Shown here: positions 1-8,881 of the stretch, in pieces
How the letters are laid out: every line of letters starts with the position of its first letter
Position numbering within the stretch: the first letter of the stretch is position 1
NCBI GenBank assembly: GCA_035761805.1
Contig: DASTQL010000197.1
Location: 1 to 28,220 of the forward strand
Source of the DNA: DASTQL01 sp035761805
GTDB lineage: Bacteria; Actinomycetota; Actinomycetes; Jiangellales; Jiangellaceae
DNA: 28,220 nucleotides
Reading direction: 5' to 3'
Translations under genes and position numbers: made by a program
Notes under the pieces: model-generated
What the model was told of the DNA's origin: nothing
The model's input: only the letters and a program-made list of their open reading frames with translations
The model's database searches: none

Positions 1-65
1 CCGGGGTGGTGAACATGGTCATTCGGGGCCGGGCAAAGCAACCGGGTCCTGGGCGGCGAGCCCTC

Positions 66-71
66 TACGAT
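66..71 (+). promoter_or_regulatory. possible -10 element for typA
   Basis: TACGAT fits the actinobacterial -10 consensus TANNNT and would place a transcript start near 78, leaving a leader of about 30 nt before the ATG at 108. No convincing -35 is visible upstream, and the region is cut by the window edge, so this is tentative. Confidence 0.25.
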
Positions 72-107
72 GGGACATCCCCACCCCCGTACGGAGCGAG
101 CGGCAGC

Positions 108-1973
108 ATGCCCACGCGCACCCGCGACGACCTGCGCACCATCGCGATCGTCGCCCACGTCGACCACGGCAAGACGACGTTGGTCGACGCGATGCTGCGG
201 CAGAGCGGGGTCTTCGGCGCGCACCAGGAGGTGGCCGACCGGGTCCTGGACTCCGGGGACCTCGAGCGCGAGAAGGGCATCACGATCCTGGCCAAGAACA
301 CCGCCGTGACCTGGGGGGACACCACCGTCAACATCGTCGACACCCCTGGCCACGCGGACTTCGGCGGCGAGGTCGAGCGAGGCTTGTCGATGGTCGACGG
401 CGTCGTGCTGCTCGTCGACGCCAGCGAGGGGCCGCTGCCCCAGACCCGCTTCGTGCTGCGCAAGGCCCTCGGAGCCCGGCTGCCGATCGTGCTGTGCGTC
501 AACAAGACCGACCGCCCCGACGCCCGGATCGCCGAGGTGGTGGACGAGACCTACGAGCTCTTCCTCGATCTCATGGACAGCACCGTCGACGAGTCCGCCC
601 TGGACTTCCCGATCGTCTACGCCTGCGCCCGGGAGGGCAGGGCCTCCCTCGAGCGGCCCCAGGACGGCCACGCCCCCGACTCGCCCGACCTGCAGCCGCT
701 CCTCCGCACGATCCTGGAGACCATCCCGGCTCCCAGGTACGAGGAGGGTGCCCCCCTCCAGGCGCACGTCACCAACCTCGACGCCAGCCCCTTCCTCGGC
801 CGGCTTGCCCTGTGCCGCGTGTACCAGGGGACGATCCGCAAGGGGCAGCAGGTCGCGTGGTGCCGGGCCGACGGCAGTGTGCGGACCGTCAAGGTCACCG
901 AGCTGCTCGTCTCGCAGGGGCTCGACCGCGTCCCCACGGACACGGCGCGGCAGGGCGACATCATCGCGGTGGCGGGCATCCCCGAGATCACCATCGGCGA
1001 GACGCTGGCCGACCCCGAGGACCCGCGCCCGCTGCCGCTCATCACCGTCGACGAGCCCGCCCTGGCGATGACCATCGGCACCAACACGTCACCCCTGGCG
1101 GGGCGGTCGGGTGGGACGAAGCTGACGGCGCGGCAGGTCAAGGAGCGCCTCGACCGCGAGCTCGTCGGCAACGTCTCGCTGCGGGTGCTGGCGACCGAGC
1201 GGCCGGACACCTGGGAGGTGCAGGGACGCGGCGAGCTCGCCCTGGCAGTCCTCGTCGAGACGATGCGGCGGGAGGGCTTCGAGCTCACCGTCGGCAGACC
1301 CCGGGTCGTGACGCGCGAGGTGGACGGCCGGCTGCACGAACCGGTGGAGCGGCTCACCATCGACGCCCCGGAGGACTACCTCGGCAGGATCACCCAGCTG
1401 CTGGCGGCGCGGAAGGGCCGCATGGAGCAGATGGTCAACCACGGCACCGGCTGGGTCCGGATGGAGTACCTGGTGCCCGCCCGCGGCCTGATCGGCTTCC
1501 GCACCGAGTTCCTCACCGAGACCAGGGGAACCGGGCTCGCCCACCAGGTCTTCGAGCGCTACGAGCCGTGGACCGGCGAGATCCGCTCGCGCCCCTCCGG
1601 CTCGCTCGTGGCCGACCGTACGGGTGTGGCGACCTCGTTCGCGATGTTCGGTCTGCAGGAGCGCGGAACGCTCGTCGTCGACCCGGGCACGGAGGTCTAC
1701 GAGGGCATGATCGTCGGGGAGAACTCCCGCCCGGAGGACATGGACGTCAACATCACCAGGGAGAAGAAACTGAGCAACGTCCGCTCGTCGACGGCCGAGG
1801 AGCTGGAGCGGCTGATCCCGCCCCGCCGGCTCTCGCTCGAGCAGGCGCTGGAGTACTGCGCCGACGACGAGTGCGTGGAGGTCACGCCGCAGGCCGTCCG
1901 GCTCCGAAAGGCGGTACTGGATGCCACCGAGCGTGCGCGGACGGTTGCGCGACGCAAGCGCGGGCGGGCCTGA
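108..1973 (+). CDS. typA: ribosome-associated GTPase TypA/BipA
   Basis: Translational GTPase of the EF-G-like TypA/BipA family, 621 residues, normal for the family. It binds ribosomes and is linked to stress adaptation and ribosome assembly. The G domain is intact: AHVDHGKT (16-23), the switch-I motif EREKGITI (53-60), DTPGHADF (78-85) and NKTDR (132-136). Domain II, EF-G-like domains III and V and the TypA-specific C-terminal domain follow. I chose ATG 108 because the family starts a few residues before the first beta strand; the frame is open to position 6, but that extension is unlike the family. It is transcribed alone, followed by a 219-nt gap. Identity is very secure; the exact start is slightly less so. 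Confidence 0.97.
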   Translation: MPTRTRDDLRTIAIVAHVDHGKTTLVDAMLRQSGVFGAHQEVADRVLDSGDLEREKGITILAKNTAVTWGDTTVNIVDTPGHADFGGEVERGLSMVDGVVLLVDASEGPLPQTRFVLRKALGARLPIVLCVNKTDRPDARIAEVVDETYELFLDLMDSTVDESALDFPIVYACAREGRASLERPQDGHAPDSPDLQPLLRTILETIPAPRYEEGAPLQAHVTNLDASPFLGRLALCRVYQGTIRKGQQVAWCRADGSVRTVKVTELLVSQGLDRVPTDTARQGDIIAVAGIPEITIGETLADPEDPRPLPLITVDEPALAMTIGTNTSPLAGRSGGTKLTARQVKERLDRELVGNVSLRVLATERPDTWEVQGRGELALAVLVETMRREGFELTVGRPRVVTREVDGRLHEPVERLTIDAPEDYLGRITQLLAARKGRMEQMVNHGTGWVRMEYLVPARGLIGFRTEFLTETRGTGLAHQVFERYEPWTGEIRSRPSGSLVADRTGVATSFAMFGLQERGTLVVDPGTEVYEGMIVGENSRPEDMDVNITREKKLSNVRSSTAEELERLIPPRRLSLEQALEYCADDECVEVTPQAVRLRKAVLDATERARTVARRKRGRA

Positions 1974-2006
1974 CCGGCTGCCCACCGGTTGGGGAGTGGG
2001 CGCGGG

Positions 2007-2058
2007 CGTGACCGAAACGCAACCCTGTCTTGCCCTTCGAGACCCTCCCGTGACCGAA
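2007..2058 (+). repeat. 10-bp direct repeat at 42-bp spacing upstream of the peptide transporter
   Basis: CGTGACCGAA occurs at 2007-2016 and again at 2049-2058. The repeat centres are 42 bp apart, four helical turns, so both copies face the same side of the DNA. They lie in the only sizeable gap before the transporter operon, which makes them a candidate operator. No regulator is known. Confidence 0.45.
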
Positions 2059-2090
2059 GCCGCCACGGGCCGGTGATAGAACAGGACGGA

Positions 2091-2110
2091 CCGAGTACCG
2101 GCGAGTACCG
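2091..2110 (+). repeat. tandem 10-bp direct repeat in the transporter leader
   Basis: CGAGTACCG is repeated back to back (2092-2100 and 2102-2110) with a 10-bp period. It lies about 80 nt before the ATG of the binding-protein gene and downstream of a possible -10 (GATAGA, 2075-2080), so probably in the 5' leader. It could be a protein site or a chance repeat; function unknown. Confidence 0.4.
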
Positions 2111-2192
2111 CCGGGAACGTCCGATTTGCGGTCCGGAGGACCTCCGGGCCCACAGCTCCCCGTGCGGGCTGGCGAAAGGAAGGAAGACCTCC

Positions 2193-3863
2193 ATGCGAGG
2201 AAGGGCGCATCTACGCTGGGCCGTGGGAGTGAGCGCGCTCGCTCTGACCCTGGCAGCGTGCGGTGGCGACGACGACGGCGAGGAGGGCAACGGCGCGGCC
2301 GGCGGCGAGGAAGAGGTCACCGGCGGCACGTACAGCCTCTTCATCACCCAGCCGGAGAACCCCCTGGTCCCCGGCAACACGAACGAGTCCGAGGGCAGCC
2401 AGGTCATCGAGGCGCTGTTCACGGGCCTCATCGAGTACGACCCGGAGACCTCCGAGGCCCAGTACACGGGTGTCGCCGAGTCGATCGAGTCCGACGACGC
2501 GACGAACTGGACGGTCACCCTCAAGGAGGGCTGGACCTTCCACGACGGGACGCCGGTGACCGCCCAATCCTTCGTGGACGCGTGGAACTACACCGCCTAC
2601 AGCCCCAACGCCCAGGGCAACGCCTACTTCTTCAGCCGCTTCGCCGGCTACGACGACCTCCAGGGCGAGACCGACGCGGAGGGCAACGTCACGGCCGAGC
2701 CGGCCGCGGAGGAGATGTCCGGCCTCGTCGTCGAGGACGAGCTGACCTTCACTGTGGAGCTCTCGGAGCCCTACGCCCAGTTCCCGACCACTCTCGGCTA
2801 CAACGCGTACATGCCGCTCCCGGAGGCCTTCTTCGACGACCCCGAGGGCTTCGGCGAGCAGCCGATCGGCAACGGCCCGTTCCAGGCCGAGGAGCCCTTC
2901 GTCGAGGGCCAGGGCGCCACCCTGACCAGGTACGACGACTTCGGCGGCGAGCAGCCGGCCAACGCCGACTCGGTGGAGATCCGCGTCTACACCGACATCA
3001 ACACCGCCTACACCGACGTCCAGGCGGGCAACCTCGACGTCGTCGACCAGATCCCGCCGGACGCGATCACCAGCGCTCCGGACGAGTTCGGCGACCGCTT
3101 CATCGAGCGGCCGCGCAGCGACATCACGCTCATCTGGATGCCGATCTACGACGAGCGCTTCGCCGACAAGCGCGTCCGCCAGGCGTTCTCGCTGGCCATC
3201 GACCGGGAGGCGATCGTCGACGCCGTCTTCAACGGCACCCGTGAGCCGGCTCACTCGATCATCTCGCCGGTCGTCGCCGGTGCCCGTGACGACGCCTGCC
3301 AGTACTGTGACCCCGACCCGGAGCGGGCCAACCAGTTGCTCGACGAGGCCGGCTTCGACCGGTCCCAGACGCTCGAGCTCTGGTTCAACGCCGGTGCGGG
3401 CCACGACGAGTGGATGCAGGCGGTCGGCAACCAGATCCGCGAGAACCTGGGCATCGAGTACACCCTCCGCGGTGACCTCGAATTCGCCCAGTACCTCCCG
3501 CTGATCGACGAGGGCAACATGACCGGACCGTGGCGCCTCGGCTGGATCATGGACTACCCGGTCGCCGAGAACTACCTCGGACCGCTGTTCGCCTCCACCG
3601 CCCACCCGCCGGGGGGGTCGAACGGCGCCTTCTACAGCAACGAGGAGTTCGACAGCCTCATCGCGGAGGGCAATGCGGCAGAGAACGACGAGGACGCCGT
3701 AGCGGCCTACCAGCAGGCCGAGGACATCATCCTCGAGGATCTGCCCGCCATCCCGATGTGGTTCGGTCTGGTCCAGAGCGTCCACTCGGAGAACATCGAC
3801 AACGTGGTGATCGATGCCTTCGGCCAGATCAAGACCGCGCAGGTCCAGGTCGTGGGCGGCTGA
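2193..3863 (+). CDS. peptide ABC transporter substrate-binding lipoprotein (family 5)
   Basis: Extracellular solute-binding protein of the DppA/OppA family (SBP_bac_5), 556 residues, tethered outside the membrane to deliver oligopeptides to the permeases encoded downstream. A short basic N-terminus and hydrophobic stretch end in the lipobox LAAC with lipidation Cys23, followed by an acidic Gly/Asp/Glu linker. The family signature around AFSLAIDREAIVDAVFNG lies in the middle of the mature protein. ATG 2193 is chosen because it has an AAGGAAGG ribosome site 7-10 nt upstream and gives a clean signal peptide; the frame is open further upstream. It heads the operon, and the hairpin at 3908-3940 may raise its level over the permeases. 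M. tuberculosis has the SBP-like LpqW at this position after typA (recalled). The ligand is not certain. Confidence 0.93.
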   Translation: MRGRAHLRWAVGVSALALTLAACGGDDDGEEGNGAAGGEEEVTGGTYSLFITQPENPLVPGNTNESEGSQVIEALFTGLIEYDPETSEAQYTGVAESIESDDATNWTVTLKEGWTFHDGTPVTAQSFVDAWNYTAYSPNAQGNAYFFSRFAGYDDLQGETDAEGNVTAEPAAEEMSGLVVEDELTFTVELSEPYAQFPTTLGYNAYMPLPEAFFDDPEGFGEQPIGNGPFQAEEPFVEGQGATLTRYDDFGGEQPANADSVEIRVYTDINTAYTDVQAGNLDVVDQIPPDAITSAPDEFGDRFIERPRSDITLIWMPIYDERFADKRVRQAFSLAIDREAIVDAVFNGTREPAHSIISPVVAGARDDACQYCDPDPERANQLLDEAGFDRSQTLELWFNAGAGHDEWMQAVGNQIRENLGIEYTLRGDLEFAQYLPLIDEGNMTGPWRLGWIMDYPVAENYLGPLFASTAHPPGGSNGAFYSNEEFDSLIAEGNAAENDEDAVAAYQQAEDIILEDLPAIPMWFGLVQSVHSENIDNVVIDAFGQIKTAQVQVVGG

Positions 3864-3907
3864 CTCCCACTGACCGCGCCCGTCCGTGACGGGACACGAC
3901 AGCAGCG

Positions 3908-3940
3908 CCCGGCCGGCACACCCGGAGTGTGCCGGCCGGG
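3908..3940 (+). terminator. perfect 14-bp stem-loop between binding-protein and permease genes
   Basis: Positions 3908-3921 pair perfectly with 3927-3940 around a 5-nt loop (CCGGA). There is no U-run. In ABC operons such a hairpin after the binding-protein gene typically acts as a partial terminator or 3' stabiliser, giving more binding protein than membrane subunits. The next gene starts 68 nt later, with a TATGGT (3973-3978) that could be an internal -10. Confidence 0.7.
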
Positions 3941-4007
3941 CTCTGTCCAGCCCGCAGCCCGGAGCGGGGCGGTATGGTCCAGCAACCAGCACTTCTCGGG
4001 AGTTGGC

Positions 4008-4931
4008 GTGGGTCGATACATCGCGCGACGCGCTCTGCTCGCGGTCCCGGTGCTCTTGGGTGCGTCGTTCCTCATCTTCGCGCTCGTCTACGCCATCCCC
4101 GGGGACCCGATCCGGGCGCTGGCCGGCGACCGGCCGCTGCCTGCGGCGGTCCAGGCGCAGCTGCGCGATGACTACAACCTCAACGACCCGCTGCTCGTGC
4201 AGTACGGCAAGTACGTCCTCGCGCTGACGCAAGGCGACTTCGGCACCGACTTCTCCGGACGCCCCGTGCGGGACACGATCGAGCAGCGGCTGCCCATCAC
4301 GGCGAGGCTCGCCGTCGTCGCGATCATCTTCGAGGCGATCTTCGGTCTCACCGCCGGCATCGTGGCGGGACTGAGGCGCGGGTCATTCCTCGACAGCCTC
4401 GTCCTGGTCAGCACGACGATCGCCGTCTCGATCCCGGTCTTCGTGCTGGGCTTCATCGCCCAGGTGACCTTCGGCCTCAACCTGGGTTGGTTCCCCATCG
4501 CCGGCATCAACCAGGGTTGGTACAGCTACATCCTCCCGGGCCTCGTCCTCGCGGCTGCGTCGACCGCGTACGTCGCGAGGCTGACGAGGACGAGCCTGGC
4601 CGAGAACCTGCGCAACGACTACGTCCGCACTGCGAAGGCGAAGGGGCTGAAGAAGCGCACCATCATCGGAAAGCACACGCTCCGCAACAGCCTGATCCCG
4701 GTCGTGACCTTTCTCGGGGCCGACTTCGGCGCCCTGATGGCGGGAGCCATCGTGACCGAGGGCGTCTTCAACATCCCGGGTCTCGGTCGGGCGGTGTTCG
4801 ACGCCATCGGGCGCCAGGAGGGTGCCGTGGTGGTCGGGATCGTGACGCTCTTCGTCCTGGTCTTCATCATCTTCAACCTGCTGGTCGACGTCCTGTACGC
4901 CGCCCTCGACCCCAGGATCCGCTATGAGTGA
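4008..4931 (+). CDS. peptide ABC transporter permease, DppB/OppB type
   Basis: Inner-membrane subunit of the peptide importer, 307 residues, BPD_transp_1 family. It starts with the typical basic-hydrophobic opening (GRYIARRALLAVPVLLG) and the VYAIPGDP segment common to DppB proteins. About six membrane segments follow, with the EAA-type cytoplasmic loop near RTAKAKGLKKRTII that contacts the ATPases. The GTG at 4008 is preferred because GGGAG lies 5 nt upstream and the protein then begins like its family; an in-frame extension to 3927 would run into the hairpin. The end overlaps the next gene by 8 nt, so the two permeases are translationally coupled. Confidence 0.93.
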   Translation: MGRYIARRALLAVPVLLGASFLIFALVYAIPGDPIRALAGDRPLPAAVQAQLRDDYNLNDPLLVQYGKYVLALTQGDFGTDFSGRPVRDTIEQRLPITARLAVVAIIFEAIFGLTAGIVAGLRRGSFLDSLVLVSTTIAVSIPVFVLGFIAQVTFGLNLGWFPIAGINQGWYSYILPGLVLAAASTAYVARLTRTSLAENLRNDYVRTAKAKGLKKRTIIGKHTLRNSLIPVVTFLGADFGALMAGAIVTEGVFNIPGLGRAVFDAIGRQEGAVVVGIVTLFVLVFIIFNLLVDVLYAALDPRIRYE

Positions 4932-5877
4932 TCTTCGCAGCGACGACGACCGGGTCCTCGACGAACGGGGGGACGACACCGTCGAGGCAGAGCTCGAGGC
5001 GTTGACCGGTGCCGGCCAGCTGAGGCAGAGCAGCCTGTGGGGTGACGCGTGGCGCAAGCTCCGGCGCAGCCCGCTGTTCATCTTCGGCGCGGTGATCAGC
5101 ATGGTGCTGGTTCTGATGTCGCTCTTCCCGCAGCTGTTCACCCGGACGGACCCCCGGGCCTGCGACTTGTCGAAGTCGCGCCAGGGGCCGAGCGCCGAGG
5201 CGTGGTTCGGCTACGACGTCCAGGGCTGCGACTACTACGCCAACGTCATCTACGGGGCGCGGAACTCGATCACCATCGGCTTCACCGTGGTCATCGGGTC
5301 CATCATCATCGGCGTGGTGCTGGGCGCGCTGTCCGGCTACTACGGCGGTGGGCTCGACACCGTGATCACCCGGCTCACCGACATCATGTTCGGCCTACCG
5401 ACGATCCTCGGGGCGATCGTCATCCTCACCGTGCTCAACCAGAGCCTCGGGCGCACCGTATGGACGGTGTCGCTGGCGCTGGTCGTGCTGGGTTGGATGG
5501 TGCCGTTGCGACTGCTGCGGTCCAGCGTGATCTCGGTCAAGGGTGCGGACTACGTGTCGGCGGCAAGGGCCATGGGGTCGCGCAGTCGGCGGATCATCGC
5601 CCGGCACGTGCTGCCCAACTCGACCGGTCCGGTGCTGGTCTACGCCACCATCGCGGTCGGCAGCTACATCGGTGCCGAGGCCACCCTGTCCTACCTCGGC
5701 ATCGGTCTGCAGCTGCCGGAGTACTCGTGGGGGCTGCAGATCAACAGCGGCCAGCGGTGGGTGCGCGACGCCCCGCACCTGGTGCTCTTCCCCGGCATCC
5801 TCCTGTCGATCACGGTCCTGTCCTTCATCATCATGGGCGACGCCCTCCGCGACGCCCTCGACCCGAAGAATCGCTGA
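4924..5877 (+). CDS. peptide ABC transporter permease, DppC/OppC type
   Basis: Second membrane subunit, 317 residues. A long cytoplasmic N-terminus (about 50 residues, acidic then basic) precedes the first membrane helix, as in OppC/DppC. The EAA loop is seen at SAARAMGSRSRRIIARHVLP. The external loop after the first helix carries TRTDPRACDL and GCDY, two cysteines shared with the orphan paralogue at 16548-17414. ATG 4924 overlaps the upstream stop by 8 nt, and the stop shares one base with the next ATG (TGATG), both signs of a tightly coupled operon. Confidence 0.93.
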   Translation: MSDLRSDDDRVLDERGDDTVEAELEALTGAGQLRQSSLWGDAWRKLRRSPLFIFGAVISMVLVLMSLFPQLFTRTDPRACDLSKSRQGPSAEAWFGYDVQGCDYYANVIYGARNSITIGFTVVIGSIIIGVVLGALSGYYGGGLDTVITRLTDIMFGLPTILGAIVILTVLNQSLGRTVWTVSLALVVLGWMVPLRLLRSSVISVKGADYVSAARAMGSRSRRIIARHVLPNSTGPVLVYATIAVGSYIGAEATLSYLGIGLQLPEYSWGLQINSGQRWVRDAPHLVLFPGILLSITVLSFIIMGDALRDALDPKNR

Positions 5878-6926
5878 TGACCGACCTGCAGACCACTCCG
5901 TACGCCGACATGCCCGGACCGGGCGAGACGATCCTCGAGGTCCGTGACCTCGCCGTCGAGTTCCGCACCCGCGACGGTGTGGTCAACGCCGTGAACGGCA
6001 TCACCTACACCGTGGCCCAGGGCGAGACCTTGGCCATCCTCGGTGAGTCGGGATCGGGCAAGAGCGTCAGTGCCCAAGCGGTCATGGGCATCCTCGACAT
6101 CCCCCCCGCAGTGATCACCTCGGGTGAGATCCTCTTCCAGGGCGACGACATGCTCCTGATGTCCGAGGAGGATCAGCGACAGATCCGCGGCGCAGGCATC
6201 TCGATGATCTTCCAAGACGCGCTGTCGTCACTGAACCCGGTGTTCACCGTTGGCTTCCAGATCGGCGAGATGTTCCGGACGCACCGTGGAACCTCCCGCA
6301 AGGAGGCCAAGGCCAAGGCCGCCGAGCTCATGGACCGGGTGCGCATCCCTGCCGCCCGGGAGCGCATCGACGACTACCCGCACCAGTTCTCGGGAGGCAT
6401 GCGCCAGCGCGTGATGATCGCGATGGCCCTGGCCCTCGACCCGGCCCTGATCATCGCCGACGAGCCGACGACGGCCCTCGACGTGACCGTCCAGGCGCAG
6501 ATCATGCAGCTCCTGTCCGACCTGCAGGCCGAGACCGGCACCGGGCTCATCCTCATCACCCACGACCTGGGCGTGGTCAACGAGGTCGCCGACAAGGTCG
6601 CGGTGATGTACGCGGGACGGATCGTCGAGGAGGGCACGGTCGACGAGGTGTTCACCCAGCCGGCCCATCCCTACACGGCCGGGCTGATGGCGTCCATCCC
6701 GCTCGCGGAGCGGCCGGGTCAGCGGCTCAACCCGATCAAGGGCACGCCGCCCAACCTCGCCTACATCCCGCCCGGCTGCGCCTTCCACCCCCGCTGCCCA
6801 ATGGCGCGAACGGGCAAGGCGGCCCAGCCGGGCGGCGACTGCCGTAGCGACCTGCCGGTGCTCCGCGAGGTCGCCGTGGGTCGTCGCGCGGCCTGCCACT
6901 ACAGCGAGGAGCTGCTCCATGGCTGA
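5877..6926 (+). CDS. peptide ABC transporter ATPase, DppD/OppD type
   Basis: First nucleotide-binding subunit, 349 residues. Walker A is GESGSGKS (56-63), the Q-loop is in IFQDALSSLNP, the ABC signature FSGGMRQR (171-178), Walker B LIIADEP (191-197) and the switch histidine in LITHDLGVV. The C-terminal oligopeptide-transport domain contains four cysteines (PPGCAFHPRCP and later GDC, AACHY), a set seen in OppD-like proteins and reported in some to bind an iron-sulfur cluster. ATG 5877 overlaps the permease stop by one base. It pairs with the next ATPase to form the heterodimeric motor, and may also drive the ATPase-less permeases at 15536-17414 (inference). Confidence 0.95.
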   Translation: MTDLQTTPYADMPGPGETILEVRDLAVEFRTRDGVVNAVNGITYTVAQGETLAILGESGSGKSVSAQAVMGILDIPPAVITSGEILFQGDDMLLMSEEDQRQIRGAGISMIFQDALSSLNPVFTVGFQIGEMFRTHRGTSRKEAKAKAAELMDRVRIPAARERIDDYPHQFSGGMRQRVMIAMALALDPALIIADEPTTALDVTVQAQIMQLLSDLQAETGTGLILITHDLGVVNEVADKVAVMYAGRIVEEGTVDEVFTQPAHPYTAGLMASIPLAERPGQRLNPIKGTPPNLAYIPPGCAFHPRCPMARTGKAAQPGGDCRSDLPVLREVAVGRRAACHYSEELLHG

Positions 6927-7968
6927 CACGGGGGGCACCGGGCGCCCGGCGGGCACCGAGCCGCTGATCAGGATCGAGGGCCTGACCAAGCACTTCCCGT
7001 TGACGACCGGGATCCTGTTCAAGAGGACAGTCGGACAGGTGCAGGCCGTCGACGGCGTCGACTTCGAGGTGTGGCCGGGCGAGACCCTCGGTGTGGTCGG
7101 CGAGTCCGGCTGCGGCAAGTCAACCGTTGCCAAGCTGATCGTCGGGCTGGAGAAGCCGACCGCGGGGCGCATCGTCTACAAGGGCCAGGACGTCGCGTCG
7201 ATGTCCACCGGCGAGCTGCGTCGCTACCGGCGGCAGGTGCAGATCATCTTCCAGGACCCCTACTCCTCGCTGAACCCGCGCATGACCGTCGGCGACATCG
7301 TCGCGGAGGGCTGGGAGGTGCACCCCGACGTCGTCCCCAAGGGCGACCGGTACCGCGAGTCGCAGGAGCTCCTCGAGCGGGTGGGCCTCAACCCCGACTT
7401 CATCAACCGCTACCCGCACCAGTTCTCCGGCGGTCAGCGGCAGCGCATCGGCATCGCTCGTGCGCTGGCGCTCAAGCCCGAGGTGATCGTCTGCGACGAG
7501 CCGGTATCGGCGCTCGACGTCTCCGTCCAGGCCCAGGTGATCAACCTGCTCTCCGACCTGCAGACGGAGTTCGGGCTCTCCTACGTGTTCATCGCGCACG
7601 ACCTGTCCGTCGTCCGCCACATCAGCGACCGCACCGCCGTCATGTACCTCGGGCGGGTCGTCGAGATCGGGCCCGAGACCTCGGTCTACGACACGCCGAG
7701 CCACCCCTATACCCAGGCGCTGCTGTCTGCCGTGCCGGTGCACGAGCCCGTGCTGCGGGGGGTCAAGGAGCGCATCGTCCTCACCGGGGACGTGCCCAGC
7801 CCGGCGAACCCGCCGAGCGGCTGCCGCTTCCGGACCCGCTGCTGGAAGGCCACCCAGATCTGCACCGACGAGGACCCGGCGCTCGTCGTGCGCCCCGGCA
7901 GCGACAACCCTGTCGCCTGCCACCACGCCGAGGAGCTCGTGGTCGTCCACACCGACGCGGTGGAGTAG
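6919..7968 (+). CDS. peptide ABC transporter ATPase, DppF/OppF type
   Basis: Second nucleotide-binding subunit, 349 residues. Walker A is GESGCGKS (61-68), the ABC signature FSGGQRQR (169-176) and Walker B VIVCDEP (189-195), followed by SALD and the switch histidine in FIAHDLSVVRH. It has the C-terminal oligopeptide domain with SGCRFRTRCW. ATG 6919 overlaps the previous stop by 8 nt, and mshB begins only 7 nt after its stop, so mycothiol synthesis is probably co-transcribed with peptide uptake. Confidence 0.95.
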   Translation: MADTGGTGRPAGTEPLIRIEGLTKHFPLTTGILFKRTVGQVQAVDGVDFEVWPGETLGVVGESGCGKSTVAKLIVGLEKPTAGRIVYKGQDVASMSTGELRRYRRQVQIIFQDPYSSLNPRMTVGDIVAEGWEVHPDVVPKGDRYRESQELLERVGLNPDFINRYPHQFSGGQRQRIGIARALALKPEVIVCDEPVSALDVSVQAQVINLLSDLQTEFGLSYVFIAHDLSVVRHISDRTAVMYLGRVVEIGPETSVYDTPSHPYTQALLSAVPVHEPVLRGVKERIVLTGDVPSPANPPSGCRFRTRCWKATQICTDEDPALVVRPGSDNPVACHHAEELVVVHTDAVE

Positions 7969-7975
7969 CCGGCCC

Positions 7976-8881
7976 GTGCCCGTCCGGCGGCTGCTGCTCG
8001 TCCACGCGCACCCCGACGACGAGACGATCACCTGCGGGGCGACCATGGCCCGCTACGCCGCGGAGGGGGTCGCGGTGACGCTCGTGACCTGCACCCTCGG
8101 GGAAGAGGGCGAGGTCGTCGTCCCGGAGCTGGCGCATCTCGACTCCGCACACGAGGACCGGCTGGGACCGCACCGCGCAGACGAGCTGGACAAGGCCATG
8201 GCAGCCCTCGGGGTGCGGGATCACCGGCTGCTCGGCGGGGCCGGTCGCTTCCGCGACTCGGGGATGGTGTGGGACCCCGGCGGGCGAGCGGCCGCCCCCG
8301 CCCGTCTCCGTACGGGAGCGTTCTGGTCCGCCGACCTGCGGGAGGCGGCCGACGAGCTGGTCCCCGTCCTGCGGGAGACCCGGCCGCAGGTGGTGGTCAC
8401 CTACGACGACGGCGGTGGCTACGGCCACCCCGACCACGTGCAGGCCCACCGGGTGACGACCTATGCGCTCGCGCTGGCCGCAGCACCCTCGTACCGCCCC
8501 GACCTCGGCGACCCGTGGCAGGTGGCCAAGGTCTACTGGACGGCCGTCCCGCGCACGGTGGTCGAGGCGGGCGTCCAGCGGGTGAGCGGCGGTGGGTCGC
8601 CCTTCCGCGTGGTGCCGGCGCACGAGCTGCCGTACGGCGTCCCCGACGCCTGGGTGACCACGAGGATCGACGGCAGCGCCCACCTCGCGGCCAAGACCGC
8701 CGCGCTGCGCGCCCACGCGACCCAGGTGCTGGTGCACGAGCCCTTCTTCGCGCTGTCGAACGAGGTGGGGCAGGTCATCTCCGGCGAGGAGTACTTCCGC
8801 CGCGTGCAGGGACCTGCCGACGCGTCGGACTCGCGCACCGGGCTCGAGGACGACCTCTTCGCCGGCCTCGCACCGCCGTGA
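7976..8881 (+). CDS. mshB: N-acetyl-glucosaminyl-inositol deacetylase MshB (mycothiol synthesis)
   Basis: Zinc deacetylase of the PIG-L/LmbE family, 301 residues (the M. tuberculosis enzyme has 303). It removes acetyl from GlcNAc-inositol, the second committed step to mycothiol, the main low-molecular-weight thiol of actinobacteria. Visible motifs are AHPDDE (11-16; H12 and D15 as probable zinc ligands, D14 as catalytic base) and GYGHPDHV (149-155ff; H154 probable third ligand, H151 supporting catalysis). GTG 7976 is the only sensible start: 7 nt after the upstream stop and directly before the first beta strand. It overlaps the next gene by 4 nt (GTGA). The close relative Mca is the main alternative, but length, context and the GGYGHPDH form favour MshB. 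Confidence 0.9.
   Translation: MPVRRLLLVHAHPDDETITCGATMARYAAEGVAVTLVTCTLGEEGEVVVPELAHLDSAHEDRLGPHRADELDKAMAALGVRDHRLLGGAGRFRDSGMVWDPGGRAAAPARLRTGAFWSADLREAADELVPVLRETRPQVVVTYDDGGGYGHPDHVQAHRVTTYALALAAAPSYRPDLGDPWQVAKVYWTAVPRTVVEAGVQRVSGGGSPFRVVPAHELPYGVPDAWVTTRIDGSAHLAAKTAALRAHATQVLVHEPFFALSNEVGQVISGEEYFRRVQGPADASDSRTGLEDDLFAGLAPP

Noticed and set aside
494..2011. 505-codon plus-strand frame inside typA
   Set aside because: Out-of-frame shadow full of Arg, Gly, Ala and Pro; typA covers the same bases with clear motifs.
2211..4232. Very long open frame on the minus strand across the binding-protein gene
   Set aside because: It is antisense to a secure lipoprotein gene, rich in Arg/Val/Leu/Asp as expected of a GC-rich shadow frame, and shows no family motif.
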